From: Calothrix anomala FACHB-343
Lineage (GTDB): Bacteria; Cyanobacteriota; Cyanobacteriia; Cyanobacteriales; Nostocaceae
Direction of reading: 5' to 3'
NCBI RefSeq assembly: GCF_014696435.1
Contig: NZ_JACJQG010000045.1
Coordinates: 1-64,000 of the forward strand
Length of the DNA stretch: 64,000 bases
Below the pieces are notes generated by a model. It made no database searches, was not told the DNA's origin, and saw only the letters and a program-made list of their open reading frames with translations. The position numbers were made by a program, and so were the translations under genes. Of this stretch, positions 8,467-17,875 are shown in pieces. Positions within the stretch are counted from its first letter, which is position 1, and every line of letters begins with the position of its first letter.

Positions 8467-9372
8467 CTATATTTCTGTTTCAGTCTCTGCTTCTAAGTCT
8501 ATATCTGAAACTGTAGCAAAATAACTATTAATTTTATTCAACAAAGGCACTAATAAAACCAACATACAAGCAGAATATAAATCACCACCCCAACTATCAT
8601 GTAACCATTTAAAAGCGGCTTCTTGACCTGTACCATGAAAAAATGTCAATGCAGTGTTGCGAATAATATTGGCACTAATACTAATCACAACAGCAATGAT
8701 TAAAAACCACTGGGTTGTGCGGCGTGAAGATAAAGCACCTGTCCAATAAAGCAACATTAAGCTGACATATAGAGTAGTAAATAACATTTTTAGCCCTGCA
8801 CAATAAGGTGCAACTTCTACAATTCTTCCTCCTACAAATAAATTTATGCCTTCAACATTTACTTCCATACCAAACTGATTGAGTATAAACCCAGCCGTAC
8901 CAGCTATGAAACTTTGCAATGGTAAAGTGTAAGGCGCAATCAGATAAGGTAATGACGTTGGGGTTGCTAAAAATATTAGTAATAGCGGAAATCTTTGCAA
9001 TTTTAAACCTGGGATACCTTTGAACCATAAACACAATCCGGCTAAAATAGCGGGTAAGGAAAGGTTAACCCACTCAGTTACACCGCTTAAATAAAATACT
9101 CCCCCAATTAATAGTAAAACAGCGCCAAGAGGATGAATGATATTTGGTAGCCTTTGCCATTGTTTGCGTTGTAGCCATACTAGATAACTAGCGAAAGGTA
9201 GCCCGATTAAACCGTGGCTAAAATATTCGTGTTCTGTACTAATATTTTTATGCAACCAACCATCAACCCAATGTAGTAATATCGGCGCATAAAGTAAGAT
9301 TAAAACGCCTAAAATTGCTAGATTAAGTAATTGCTCTGTATTCCTAATTTTGAGATATTGTTGTATTGCCAT
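8467..9372 (-). CDS. Cyanoexosortase (exosortase/archaeosortase family)
   Basis: This is a multi-pass membrane protein of 301 residues with about eight hydrophobic segments. It carries the exosortase catalytic triad: Cys in EVAPYCAGLKML, Arg in SANIIRNTAL and His in WLHDSWGGDLYS. Exosortases are membrane transpeptidase-like enzymes that process PEP-CTERM-type sorting tails during export, usually alongside exopolysaccharide genes. The AGL after Cys and the overall sequence fit the cyanobacterial type (A or B not settled; B favoured). I chose the ATG at 9372 over a TTG at 9384. No PEP-CTERM substrate is visible nearby. The sugar aminotransferase upstream on the same strand fits a cell-surface polysaccharide context. 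Confidence 0.8.
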   Translation of the reverse strand: MAIQQYLKIRNTEQLLNLAILGVLILLYAPILLHWVDGWLHKNISTEHEYFSHGLIGLPFASYLVWLQRKQWQRLPNIIHPLGAVLLLIGGVFYLSGVTEWVNLSLPAILAGLCLWFKGIPGLKLQRFPLLLIFLATPTSLPYLIAPYTLPLQSFIAGTAGFILNQFGMEVNVEGINLFVGGRIVEVAPYCAGLKMLFTTLYVSLMLLYWTGALSSRRTTQWFLIIAVVISISANIIRNTALTFFHGTGQEAAFKWLHDSWGGDLYSACMLVLLVPLLNKINSYFATVSDIDLEAETETEI

Positions 9373-9550
9373 AATTTTCAGCAATGCAAAATTTATTGCG
9401 CTTCGCGTGTCAGTTGTTAGTAGGGGCGGGTTGATGCGAAATCATCCTTAAGCAGCGAAGATATCTGTGAACCCGCCCTTACAGTTGTTTTTGGAAGGAG
9501 TCTAATACCCGAACCCAAGAGTGGGTGGTTTTTAGGTGTCTAGGAAATAA

Positions 9551-10714
9551 TTAAAGGCATAATAATTGTTGTGAATTACTAAGTATTGATGCGATCGCAC
9601 TTACAACTTCTGTAATTTCACTACTGCTTAAACCTGGATACATGGGTAAGGATAATATTTGCTTGGCTAATGCTTCTGCTTGGGGAAAATCTCCCGGTTG
9701 ATAGCCTAAATGAGTAAATGCTGGTTGGAGATGACAGGGAATGGGGTAATGAATTCCTGTCTGAATTCCTAATTCTGCGAGTTTGTCTTGAATTTGCTGG
9801 CGTGCGAAAGTACAAGAATCATCAATTTTAATCACATAAAGATGATATACATGCCCGACATCGCTGTGATTTTCTATAGGAGTAATCCCAAAAGATGCTA
9901 AGGGTAATAATTCTCGATCGTATTGTTGAGCAATATGATTGCGATCGCAATTCCATTTGGCTAAATATGGTAGTTTCTCTAGTAATACTGCTGCTTGTAA
10001 AGTATCTAAGCGACTATTTGTCCCCACTTCAACATGAAAATACTTTTGCGCTGCGCCATAATTCCGCAAACGCACCATTTTTTGAGCTACATCTGGATCT
10101 CGCGTTAATAACATTCCCCCATCGCCAAATCCTCCTAAATTTTTGCTGGGATAAAAACTAAAAGCGGCTGCTATTCCCACCGAACCTACAAAATATCCTT
10201 CTCTTGCTGCTAAATGTGCTTGTGCTGCATCTTCAAAAATTAGTAGGTTATATGTCTGAGCAAAATCTAGCAACTTTATGGGTGATACCATTTGACCATA
10301 TAGATGTACAGGAATAATTGCTTTAGTCTTTGGTGTCACTAATTTTGCTGCTGCTGCTAAATCAATTAAAGCTGTTTGGCGATCGCAATCTACAAAAATT
10401 GGTTTAGCACCAGCTTGTAGTACGCCAATTAAGGTGGCGACAAAGGTATTAACGGGTAATAAAACCTCATCACCACTACCAATATTACAAGCCTGTAAAC
10501 CGAGTGCGATCGCATCGGTTCCTGACGCCACGCCGATACCATATTTTGCACCAGAAGCAGCTGCAAATTCTCGCTCAAAATCTGCGACTGCTTGTCCTAA
10601 AATAAAATTTCCTTGAGATACTACAGCCTGGATTGCTTGCTCTAACTGAATTTGTATCGGTTGGTGTTGCAAATTTAGATTAACAAAAGGAATTTTAATA
10701 CTGCTTTTATTCAT
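9551..10714 (-). CDS. DegT/DnrJ/EryC1/StrS-family PLP aminotransferase
   Basis: This is a sugar aminotransferase-type fold of 387 residues. It has the substrate-loop start IPFVNLN, the cofactor region GVASGTDAIALGLQA, the aspartate motif IFEDAAQAH, and the PLP-lysine segment FYPSKNLGGFGDGG. The C-terminus has HYPIPCHLQPAF, typical of the family. Such enzymes transfer an amino group to a nucleotide-linked keto-sugar for surface glycans. The start is the ATG at 10714 giving MNKSSIKIPF; a TTG eight codons upstream would add MKFPGYIV, which is less likely. It lies 178 bp upstream of the cyanoexosortase gene on the same strand, and could be co-transcribed. Confidence 0.88.
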   Translation of the reverse strand: MNKSSIKIPFVNLNLQHQPIQIQLEQAIQAVVSQGNFILGQAVADFEREFAAASGAKYGIGVASGTDAIALGLQACNIGSGDEVLLPVNTFVATLIGVLQAGAKPIFVDCDRQTALIDLAAAAKLVTPKTKAIIPVHLYGQMVSPIKLLDFAQTYNLLIFEDAAQAHLAAREGYFVGSVGIAAAFSFYPSKNLGGFGDGGMLLTRDPDVAQKMVRLRNYGAAQKYFHVEVGTNSRLDTLQAAVLLEKLPYLAKWNCDRNHIAQQYDRELLPLASFGITPIENHSDVGHVYHLYVIKIDDSCTFARQQIQDKLAELGIQTGIHYPIPCHLQPAFTHLGYQPGDFPQAEALAKQILSLPMYPGLSSSEITEVVSAIASILSNSQQLLCL

Positions 10715-11569
10715 CACTATATATCCGGGGAATTTCAATCTTTAAATCGGGAAAATCTTGCTGCTGTGGAGGAATTGTTAATTTTTACTTTTATTAATTA
10801 AAATATTTTATAAAAATATTTAATTATTTGACAAAACTACCCATTAGAGATATCAGTTATATTTGACAGCATACTAATTATGCTATTTAACTAAATATTT
10901 ATATAATGATTCTTCTAGCCAGGATATTTGTCCTCACCTTAGAAAAATACTTGTAAATATTTATTTACTTTATTCATAATCTATTGATTTTCCTTCAGTA
11001 GAAACGATGAAATAAATTAATAAATTTTTCTTATTTAAGATATGTACTGAAATGATAATTTGTTGTGCAAAATCCTTAAATCTCTAATTTTAGATAGGCT
11101 ATTGTAGAATTTTTTAGCCAAATACTATGTTTTATATGCAGAAAATCCCAGCCAAAATAAATAATTTAAAGTTTTTGGACAATTTTATCGACAATATTAT
11201 TCATATTTCCAATTATGCTCATCGGAAACTCAATAGATAACTATTTTCAGTAACGAGCGCTGAATATATACAAAGTAAAAGTCTGAATAGACATCAGCAT
11301 GGTAAACTTTATTTTCCATCCTTGCTGTTATGTTACCCAAGTGAAAACCAAAACTAACGCTGTCTAGTAGTAAAAGCTAAATTAATAGTGATTCTTTGAG
11401 TGCTTACTCGAATATTTACTGATACTCTTTACAAACTCACAGAAGAAAATAAAAAATTTTGCTCGAAGTTTGTTTATCTGAGGTGAATTTGGGGAATGCT
11501 TAAAAATAGCAAATAATAACCCACAAGAAGTGGTTATATAAACTCCTGTATCAAACAATTATCAAGGTC
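10715..11569. other. 855-bp AT-rich intergenic region without a gene
   Basis: Stops are dense in all frames and no RNA gene was recognised. It separates divergent genes, so both promoters should lie here. No clear operator palindrome or terminator stood out. Confidence 0.6.
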
Positions 11570-13132
11570 ATGGTGGCAATGGTAGAGCCTGAAAACAAAT
11601 TATCTGCTCTAAAAGATGGTTGGACTTCCCAAGAAACAAGAGAGAAACAACGCCTAGAAGCCTTATCCGAATTAGGTTTGCGGCAATCAGAAACAATTCC
11701 TGTCTTTGAAGAAGCAACTCAAACTGCAGCTCATTTTTTGGAAGCACCAATTTCCATTTTAGGATTTGTCGATCAAGAACGTCATTGGTTTAAGTCCGCA
11801 GTCGGTTTATCGAGACTGGGACTAATGAATCATTTAGCACAAAGCCGTCAATTATTACGCCGGGAATCTTTTTGTACCCAAGTAGTAGACAGCTTTCAAG
11901 TTTTAGTCATAAATGATACACATAAAATTACAGATCCCGTACTCGCCTCTAGTAAGTTAATTCAGGATTATGGCATCCGTGCTTACTTGGGAGCGCCATT
12001 AATTGATGCTTCTGGCCATTGTCTAGGTGCATTAGCGGTAATGGATTTAGTACCCCGTAATTTTACTACTCGTGATATTGAATTTTTACAAATCATCGCT
12101 CGTTGGAGCATGAGCGAATTTGAGCGGAATCGATTGCTCAAAGCTAAGTCAGAAGTCAGTGTTGGGCAAAACACCCTGAGTTTACCATTTAGCGATCGCC
12201 CTAACACGGAAATCAAAATTACTTCACCTGCTTTAGAACCAGATTCTGTTTCTACTAAACAACTCAAGCTGGAACTATTAGCACAGCTAACTCAGGAGTT
12301 ACGCACACCCTTAACTTCTGTACTAGGTATGGCTAGCGTCTTAGGGAGAGAGATATACGGGCCATTGACAACTAAGCAAAGAGAATATCTCGATATCATC
12401 CAACACAGTGGTCGATATTTACTATCCTTAGTCAATGAAATTACTGAACTAGGCGCAATGGATGATGGTTCCAACGAATTGAATATTGCTCCTGTAGATA
12501 TTGAAATGGTTTGCCAACAAGCGATCAATACTCTAGAAGAAGCAGCCAATCGTCGCGAGCAAGATATTCGTCTATCTATTGAACCAGGACACAGCCGCAT
12601 TTGTCCTTTAGATAAAGATAAAGTCAGACAAATGCTGTATCACCTAATTTTTAGCGTGATTCAACTCTCTGCTACTGGTAGTGTGGTGCGAATTCATGTT
12701 TCTTACAAAGAAAACATGCTCAATATTACAGTATGGGTTTCACATCCTTGGCTAGGAGACGGTATTACTGAGGTCGATCCTTATTTTCGTCTCAGTCCCT
12801 TGTCTTTGCTGGAATTAACCGGCGAGACAGGAAATTATAATCTCCATTTAGACAATCACGAATCTGTCAGCAATTTACCTCTAGTGGTGGAAACAGCCAA
12901 CCACTTGAGCGATTCTCACTCAGATGTCATGACGATGAATGCAGCAATGGATGTGGCGCAACCACGTAATAATTTGTCTCGCGAAAGCTTAGGTTTATTA
13001 CTTAGCTGTCAGCTAGCTGAATTACATGGTGGACAAATCGCTATTCAAGGTTCTCCAGAATCAGGATATCGTTATGTGTTGTCTTTACCATTGCAAATAG
13101 CAGCTTCTTCAGAAGTAGTTAGTGATGTTTAA
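11570..13132 (+). CDS. GAF-domain histidine-kinase-like protein lacking the phospho-acceptor His
   Basis: The 520-residue protein has an N-terminal GAF domain (about residues 20-185; ETIPVFEEATQTAAHFL to FLQIIARWSMSEFERN) and a HisKA-like helix pair from about 230. The H-box reads LTQELRTPLTSVLGM: Gln242 (CAG at 12293-12295) occupies the place of the phosphorylated histidine in SHELRTPL. The following ATPase-like region has lost clear N, G1 and G2 boxes; the position of the N box reads LIFSVIQLS. It is therefore probably not an active kinase and may act as a scaffold or ligand sensor. An 855-bp promoter region precedes it and it stands alone. A GTG-free ATG at 11570 was chosen; ATG 11579 is an alternative. 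Confidence 0.8.
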   Translation: MVAMVEPENKLSALKDGWTSQETREKQRLEALSELGLRQSETIPVFEEATQTAAHFLEAPISILGFVDQERHWFKSAVGLSRLGLMNHLAQSRQLLRRESFCTQVVDSFQVLVINDTHKITDPVLASSKLIQDYGIRAYLGAPLIDASGHCLGALAVMDLVPRNFTTRDIEFLQIIARWSMSEFERNRLLKAKSEVSVGQNTLSLPFSDRPNTEIKITSPALEPDSVSTKQLKLELLAQLTQELRTPLTSVLGMASVLGREIYGPLTTKQREYLDIIQHSGRYLLSLVNEITELGAMDDGSNELNIAPVDIEMVCQQAINTLEEAANRREQDIRLSIEPGHSRICPLDKDKVRQMLYHLIFSVIQLSATGSVVRIHVSYKENMLNITVWVSHPWLGDGITEVDPYFRLSPLSLLELTGETGNYNLHLDNHESVSNLPLVVETANHLSDSHSDVMTMNAAMDVAQPRNNLSRESLGLLLSCQLAELHGGQIAIQGSPESGYRYVLSLPLQIAASSEVVSDV

Positions 13133-13512
13133 GCAGTACATTCCAGCCTGCTAAACAGTTATCCAAAATTTTTCTTTTCACCTTCCCGTAAATCCAACTT
13201 TCACCTTTAACAAGCAGCGCAATCTGCGCAAAGTTTTGTATATCGTCCAACTCGCAGACTTGAACTCATCGCTCCGCGTCTATCAATAGACGCAAAGACG
13301 CGGAGAATATTAACTCTAAATAGTTATTCCCGCTATTTAGCTCGTTGTTGGCGAAATTTGCCATAATCGTTTAGTTTACACCATTCCCAGTGATTTTTGC
13401 TAGAGAATTGCTTCACATCTGCAAGAAAAAACAAAAGTTGTAGACACGGTGACATAGATTATGATCGAGTCCAAGTTCTTTGAGGGCTTGCTAATCAGTC
13501 ACAGCGTGTTTT
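13133..13512. other. 380-bp intergenic region with alternative hairpins
   Basis: A stem forms between 13272-13281 and 13296-13305 (CTCCGCGTCT and complement); a competing stem GCGTCTA/TAGACGC lies at 13276-13282/13287-13293. It may end the upstream transcript, but there is no T-run. No gene was found. Confidence 0.4.
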
Positions 13513-14940
13513 ATGAATTTAGTCTGGCAAAGATTTACGTTATCTTATTTCCGAGTCCAAGATTATTTTGCTACCAGCTACATCCACCGTGCTTTGGTGG
13601 GGCTGTTATCGTCTTGGCGACAAAGTAGTATCTTGCTCCAGTGGGGAGATACAATAGCGGCTGCTTTACTCAGCTTAATTTATCTTCTAGCACCGTTTGT
13701 TTCGACCACTTTATTAGGGTTGTTACTGGTAGCTTGTTTTGGATTTTGGTTGTTGCTGACTTTATCCGATGATGGCACATCAACCAATAGCTCATCTTTT
13801 ACCCCAATTCACTTGCTGGTATTAGCCTATTGGGCAATTGCTGCAATCGCTACAGCATTCTCTCCTGTAAAAAAGGCGGCGTTGAACGATTTAGTGACTT
13901 TAACGCTATATTTGCTGTTATTTGCTCTATGTGCTAGGGTGTTGAGGTCTTCCCGCTTGCGGTCTTGGCTAATAGTTCTCTATCTACATGTATCGCTCAT
14001 TGTCAGCGTGTATGGATTACGACAATGGTTTTTTGGCGCAGATGCTTTAGCCACTTGGGTTGACCCTACTTCGCCTTTGTCTAAAACTACAAGAGTTTAC
14101 AGTTATTTAGGTAATCCCAATTTATTGGCAGGGTATTTAATCCCAGCAGTTGTGTTTAGTTTAGTAGCAATTGTTGCTTGGCAAAGCTGGTATAAGAAAG
14201 CACTAGGATTAACAGCATTGATAGTTAATAGTGCCTGTCTCGTCCTTACTTTTAGTCGTGGTGGCTGGATTGGCTTAGTAGTATCAATATTAACGGTAAT
14301 GGCATTGCTCATTTATTGGTGGAGCGTGCAAATGCCTCCGTTTTGGCGTACTTGGTCGCTGCCAATTATTTTAGGAGGTTTAATTGGGGTCTTGGTGCTA
14401 GCTGTAATTTTTATTGAGCCTGTGCGATTGCGAGTTTTTAGTATTTTTGCCGATCGCCAAGACAGCAGTAATAATTTTCGCCGCAATGTTTGGGATGCGG
14501 TATTTGAGATGATTCGCGATCGCCCGATTTTAGGTATCGGGCCAGGTCACAATGCGTTTAATAAAATCTATCCCCTTTACCAGCGTCCCCGTTACAGTGC
14601 TTTAAGTGCTTATTCGATTTTGCTAGAAATTGCTGTAGAAACTGGCTTTATTGGTTTAGGCTGTTTCCTATGGCTGTTGGTTGTAACTTTTAATACTGGT
14701 TACATGCAATTACGCCGCTTGCGCCAATTGGGAAACAGAGAAGGATTATGGTTAATTGGTGCGATCGCTTCGATGGTAGGTATGTTGGCCCATGGAACTG
14801 TTGATACTGTCTGGTTTCGTCCAGAGGTAAATAGTCTCTGGTGGTTAGTAGTGGCTATAATTGCTAGTTATTGGACACCTTTAAGCCAAAACCAGAGTTT
14901 AGACCGCAGTTCAGCTAGTCCCGAAGCCGCAGCAAACTAA
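13513..14940 (+). CDS. IctB family inner-membrane protein (O-antigen ligase fold)
   Basis: This polytopic protein of 475 residues has about ten transmembrane segments. It has the central NPNLLAGYLIPAVVF segment, LTFSRGGWIGL, and the large-loop motif DRPILGIGPGHNAFNKIYPLYQRPRYSALSAYS. These are characteristic of the cyanobacterial IctB proteins, once proposed as bicarbonate transporters and belonging to the Wzy/WaaL ligase-like superfamily. The biochemical role of IctB is still uncertain; ligase-type glycan chemistry is an alternative. It starts at ATG 13513, stands alone, and is followed closely by the right end of a TnpB element on the opposite strand. Confidence 0.88.
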   Translation: MNLVWQRFTLSYFRVQDYFATSYIHRALVGLLSSWRQSSILLQWGDTIAAALLSLIYLLAPFVSTTLLGLLLVACFGFWLLLTLSDDGTSTNSSSFTPIHLLVLAYWAIAAIATAFSPVKKAALNDLVTLTLYLLLFALCARVLRSSRLRSWLIVLYLHVSLIVSVYGLRQWFFGADALATWVDPTSPLSKTTRVYSYLGNPNLLAGYLIPAVVFSLVAIVAWQSWYKKALGLTALIVNSACLVLTFSRGGWIGLVVSILTVMALLIYWWSVQMPPFWRTWSLPIILGGLIGVLVLAVIFIEPVRLRVFSIFADRQDSSNNFRRNVWDAVFEMIRDRPILGIGPGHNAFNKIYPLYQRPRYSALSAYSILLEIAVETGFIGLGCFLWLLVVTFNTGYMQLRRLRQLGNREGLWLIGAIASMVGMLAHGTVDTVWFRPEVNSLWWLVVAIIASYWTPLSQNQSLDRSSASPEAAAN

Positions 14941-15000
14941 AATTACTCAAATAGGTTAGTTTTAACACTCCACCGCCCTATAAGGGCGGGGATTCTTGGT

Positions 15001-16302
15001 TCACAGTCCAATCTTACCTTCGCAGGATTGCTCCAACGAAGCTAGAGGATCAAACTCCCCAAGCTTATAAGCTCCCGTGTGCCCCACGGTACCCTTCGGG
15101 TTCTTCACTTTGCTTATGCCGGGAAACCCGTCCACCGCAAGTGACTCACCTAATCCCTTTTGCAAGATATTGATAGCAGCATTAATGTCCCTATCCGCAA
15201 CAAATCCACAATGATTGCAAATATGAGTTCTGGTTGATAGAGACTTCTGCACTTTTTCACCACAGTTAGAACAATTTTGGCTGGTATGATGGGGAGCAAC
15301 AGCAATGGTTATCTTCCCGTATTTATAACCAAAATAATCTAGCCAAGAGCGAAACTTTGACCATCCTGCATCACTTATCGACTTAGCCAGATGTCGATTT
15401 TTAACCATGCTTTTAACATTTAAATCTTCATAGGCTACTAAGTCGTTAGACTTGATTAAGCGGAGTGCCACTCTCTTGACAAACTCTTCTCGCTGCCTAC
15501 TTACCCTTAAATGTTTACGGGCATATCGCTGCCTAGCTTTGTAATAATTTCGGGACTGTGGATTGCCTTTTTTGCACTTGTTAGATTTTTGCCGATTTAA
15601 GCGATTAAGTTGCTTTTCTCCCTTGCGGTAGAATTGTGGATTGGGTTCAGTATTGCCTTGACTGTCTGCCAAGAAATACTTGATGCCCACATCAACACCC
15701 ACCGCTTTTTGGCTAGGAGTTATTGGCTTAACCGTATCTCTGGGGTCTAATTGCACCGAGAATTGCACATAGTACCCATCGGCACGGCGTACAATTCTGA
15801 CTCGCTTGATTTGCTCTAGTTGATAAAAGTTTAAGTCTCTAGTGCCTATCAGCTTCAGAGTACCTATTCCTTTGTTGTCTGTGAAAGTAATATGCTTCCT
15901 ATTTTCTGACAGTTTCCATCCAGAGACTTTATATTCAACAGAGCGAGTATTTTTCTTGAACTTTGGATAGCCGAGCCACTGCGTTGGACGGGTTTCCCGG
16001 CTTGAAGCAAGTGGCGTTTTCTTGCCTGGAATTTGCTTCTTGCAGTTATCGTAAAAGCGGTTAACTGCTTTTAAAACTCGCTCAACAGCAGTTTGACAAG
16101 CATGAGAGTTTAAGTCCTCCACAAACTTAAATTCCTTCCTTAACAACGTGTTATATCTAAACATTTCTGTCTTCCCAACACCACGATTATCCATCCAATA
16201 ACGCAGCACTTTATTTCGGACAAACTGAGATGTCCTAATTGCTTCATCAATGGCGGTTAGTTGTTGTGATTTTGGATTGACTTTAAACTCGTAGCTCAAC
16301 AC
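15001..16302 (-). CDS. TnpB, RNA-guided endonuclease of IS605-type element
   Basis: TnpB is an RNA-guided DNA nuclease related to Cas12. All three RuvC acidic residues are present: D in GVDVGIKYFLAD, E in LVAYEDLNVKSM and D in VADRDINAAINIL. A four-cysteine zinc ribbon (CSNC...CNHC) lies between the last two. The start is set at GTG 16302, giving the usual VLSYEFKVNP N-terminus; a TTG at 16329 would add nine residues. The product is about 433 residues, longer than many TnpBs. Two segments, TPLASSRETRPTQWL and SLAVDGFPGISK, are encoded by copies of a 41-bp palindromic repeat. The omega RNA is expected to overlap the 3' end and the hairpin at 14973-14989. Confidence 0.88.
   Translation of the reverse strand: MLSYEFKVNPKSQQLTAIDEAIRTSQFVRNKVLRYWMDNRGVGKTEMFRYNTLLRKEFKFVEDLNSHACQTAVERVLKAVNRFYDNCKKQIPGKKTPLASSRETRPTQWLGYPKFKKNTRSVEYKVSGWKLSENRKHITFTDNKGIGTLKLIGTRDLNFYQLEQIKRVRIVRRADGYYVQFSVQLDPRDTVKPITPSQKAVGVDVGIKYFLADSQGNTEPNPQFYRKGEKQLNRLNRQKSNKCKKGNPQSRNYYKARQRYARKHLRVSRQREEFVKRVALRLIKSNDLVAYEDLNVKSMVKNRHLAKSISDAGWSKFRSWLDYFGYKYGKITIAVAPHHTSQNCSNCGEKVQKSLSTRTHICNHCGFVADRDINAAINILQKGLGESLAVDGFPGISKVKNPKGTVGHTGAYKLGEFDPLASLEQSCEGKIGL
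15105..15144. repeat. Degenerate copy of a 41-bp palindromic repeat inside tnpB
   Basis: It has the same core GCCGGGAAACCCGTCCA as the copy at 15975-16015, with outer arms TCAC/GTGA. It is read in frame near the TnpB C-terminus. Confidence 0.6.
15975..16015. repeat. 41-bp palindromic repeat, in frame within tnpB
   Basis: Outer arms GCCACT/AGTGGC and an inner CGGG-TTT/AAA-CCCG hairpin. It encodes TPLASSRETRPTQW in TnpB between IPGKK and LGYPKFKKNTRS, which are normally close together. It is nearly identical to 20164-20204 and is probably a small dispersed repeat. Confidence 0.75.
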
Positions 16303-16586
16303 GTTTGATACTGGAATGGCTGGTATCAAATACTATAATAACACCAAGCCGTCCTATAAGGACGGGGCTTGTATCCCATTTTTTTGGTCAAAGAAGAGGA
16401 AAAGGGGCAGGGGGCGGGGGAGAACCCCATAAAAAAATTTAGCCTTGCCTCTTTTGGTCAAATAATTTTGGATTGGTTTCCCCAAACAGATGTGTGAATT
16501 TTACCGAATCGCCAATCCAAAATCAGCATTATTAATCAAAAACTGACAACTAACTCTCGATCAACTCTCAACAAATTCTTAATTGC

Positions 16587-16868
16587 TTAGTCTCTGTAGG
16601 TTGAAGTCCCTGGGGTGCTGGGATCGCGATAACGGGTTGGTTCATCGTCACGTTTTTTACCTGTTAAACCAGCTAGACCTAACAGACCAAGTAATCCCAA
16701 CCAACCCCAATCAAAATCATTGCGATCGTCAATTGTAGTGGTGGTAGTAGTGCCGGTTCCGGGATCGGTAGTGGTAGTTTGGGCTTGTACGGGCAAAGTT
16801 AAAGATAAAACCGCCATACTCAACGAGAGAACACCAGCGCTCATCAGTTTAGTAAGTTTGCTTGTCAT
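16587..16868 (-). CDS. WGxxGxxG-type small exported protein
   Basis: The 93-residue protein has an N-terminal signal peptide (cleavage expected after LPVQAQ near residue 30), then a T/D-rich linker. It then has the motif WGWLGLLGLLGLAGLTGKKR: a Trp-Gly motif, a short hydrophobic helix and basic residues. This is a sorting or anchoring-like tail found in small cyanobacterial proteins named WGxxGxxG. An unusual RDPSTPGTSTYRD tail follows it. A GAGGA Shine-Dalgarno-like sequence lies about 9 bases before the ATG. The function is unknown; it is likely anchored at the membrane facing the periplasm. Confidence 0.8.
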   Translation of the reverse strand: MTSKLTKLMSAGVLSLSMAVLSLTLPVQAQTTTTDPGTGTTTTTTIDDRNDFDWGWLGLLGLLGLAGLTGKKRDDEPTRYRDPSTPGTSTYRD

Positions 16869-17026
16869 GGTAAAAGTTCCTCATCCCATCCAAAGTTACT
16901 CACCACTTTATCGAGTTCGAGAAAGAACAAAATCAATCTCTGGCGATAAACTCAGCTTGTACTTCACTCTGGCTGAAGATATAAAAGTAGCTTTTTACTA
17001 CTGACAATTTGGATAGTGAAGTACAG

Positions 17027-17494
17027 CTAATAATTTTTCATTGCTCGTTCCATATCTCGCTTATCCTGACGTTTTTTCAGGTCTTCGCGCTTATCGTGGA
17101 GCTTTTTACCTTTACCAAGGGCAATACTGACCTTAACTCGACCGCGCTTGAAATACATCTTTAAAGGTACTAAAGTTAAACCCTGCTGTTCCACTTTGCC
17201 AATTAGCTTGCGGATTTCCTGACGGTGTAGTAAAAGCTTCCGCGTCCGTCGTGGTTCGTGATTAAAATATTGACCGCTAGCAGTGTACGGTGAAATATGC
17301 GCGTTGATTAACCAGGCTTCGCCATTGCGAATCAAGGCGTACCCGTCTTGAAGATTGACTTTTCCAGCCCGAATTGACTTGACCTCTGTGCCTGTCAGCT
17401 GAATTCCGGCTTCGTAGGTCTCCAGGATTTCATACAAATAACGAGCTTGTCGATTGTCGCTAACTACTTTGTAACCGTCACTTTTATCGCTCAT
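17027..17494 (-). CDS. SsrA-binding protein SmpB
   Basis: This is a full-length SmpB of 155 residues. It binds tmRNA and delivers it to stalled ribosomes for trans-translation. Family motifs are ARYLYEILETYEAGIQLTGTEVKS, LINAHISPY, HEPRRTRKLLLH and the basic C-terminal tail KLHDKREDLKKRQDKRD. It starts at ATG 17494. The tmRNA gene itself is not in the window. It lies alone between the WGxxGxxG gene on the same strand and a divergent response regulator. Confidence 0.97.
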   Translation of the reverse strand: MSDKSDGYKVVSDNRQARYLYEILETYEAGIQLTGTEVKSIRAGKVNLQDGYALIRNGEAWLINAHISPYTASGQYFNHEPRRTRKLLLHRQEIRKLIGKVEQQGLTLVPLKMYFKRGRVKVSIALGKGKKLHDKREDLKKRQDKRDMERAMKNY

Positions 17495-17875
17495 GGAAAA
17501 TCGTGCGTACTGAAAATGTGTCTAAAAAATTGTTTGAGTTGGTAGAAAAATTGATTTAGTCTGTGTTAAATCAATATAAATGCTTAGTCTAGAGATAAGA
17601 CTTATCTTACTAATTTAACTTTTTCAACCTCGCAATGAAAAATTTTCCGGCAAATTTTTTCTCCACCAGACTGTTGATCTAGTAAATTTAATTTACAGTA
17701 GGGTAAAAGATTACTCTATCTTATTGGTTATTTGTTATGAAGTGCTACATTATTTATCTTTGCCCAGCAGTAGAATGGTCAGTTGCGTTAAAATTTATTA
17801 ACAATTTCTAAAGAATTAAGATTTTCTTTATAAATCAGTGCTACAGCAGTAATTAGCTGGTAATCCTGTCATAGT
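17495..17875. other. 381-bp divergent intergenic region
   Basis: It holds the promoters of smpB and the NarL-type regulator. A perfect 15-bp palindrome AGATAAGACTTATCT at 17593-17607 is a possible operator. No gene was seen. Confidence 0.4.

Larger units (their letters stand above)
14965..16375 (-). mobile_element. IS200/IS605-superfamily element with tnpB only
   Basis: A single tnpB is bracketed by imperfect palindromes of the same type: CCGCCCTATAAGGGCGG at 14973-14989 (right end, 3' of tnpB) and a hairpin at 16344-16371 with CCGTCCTATAAGGACGG (left end). No tnpA transposase is present, so the element would need TnpA in trans. Exact cleavage sites cannot be fixed from one copy; the ends given are approximate. 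Confidence 0.75.
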
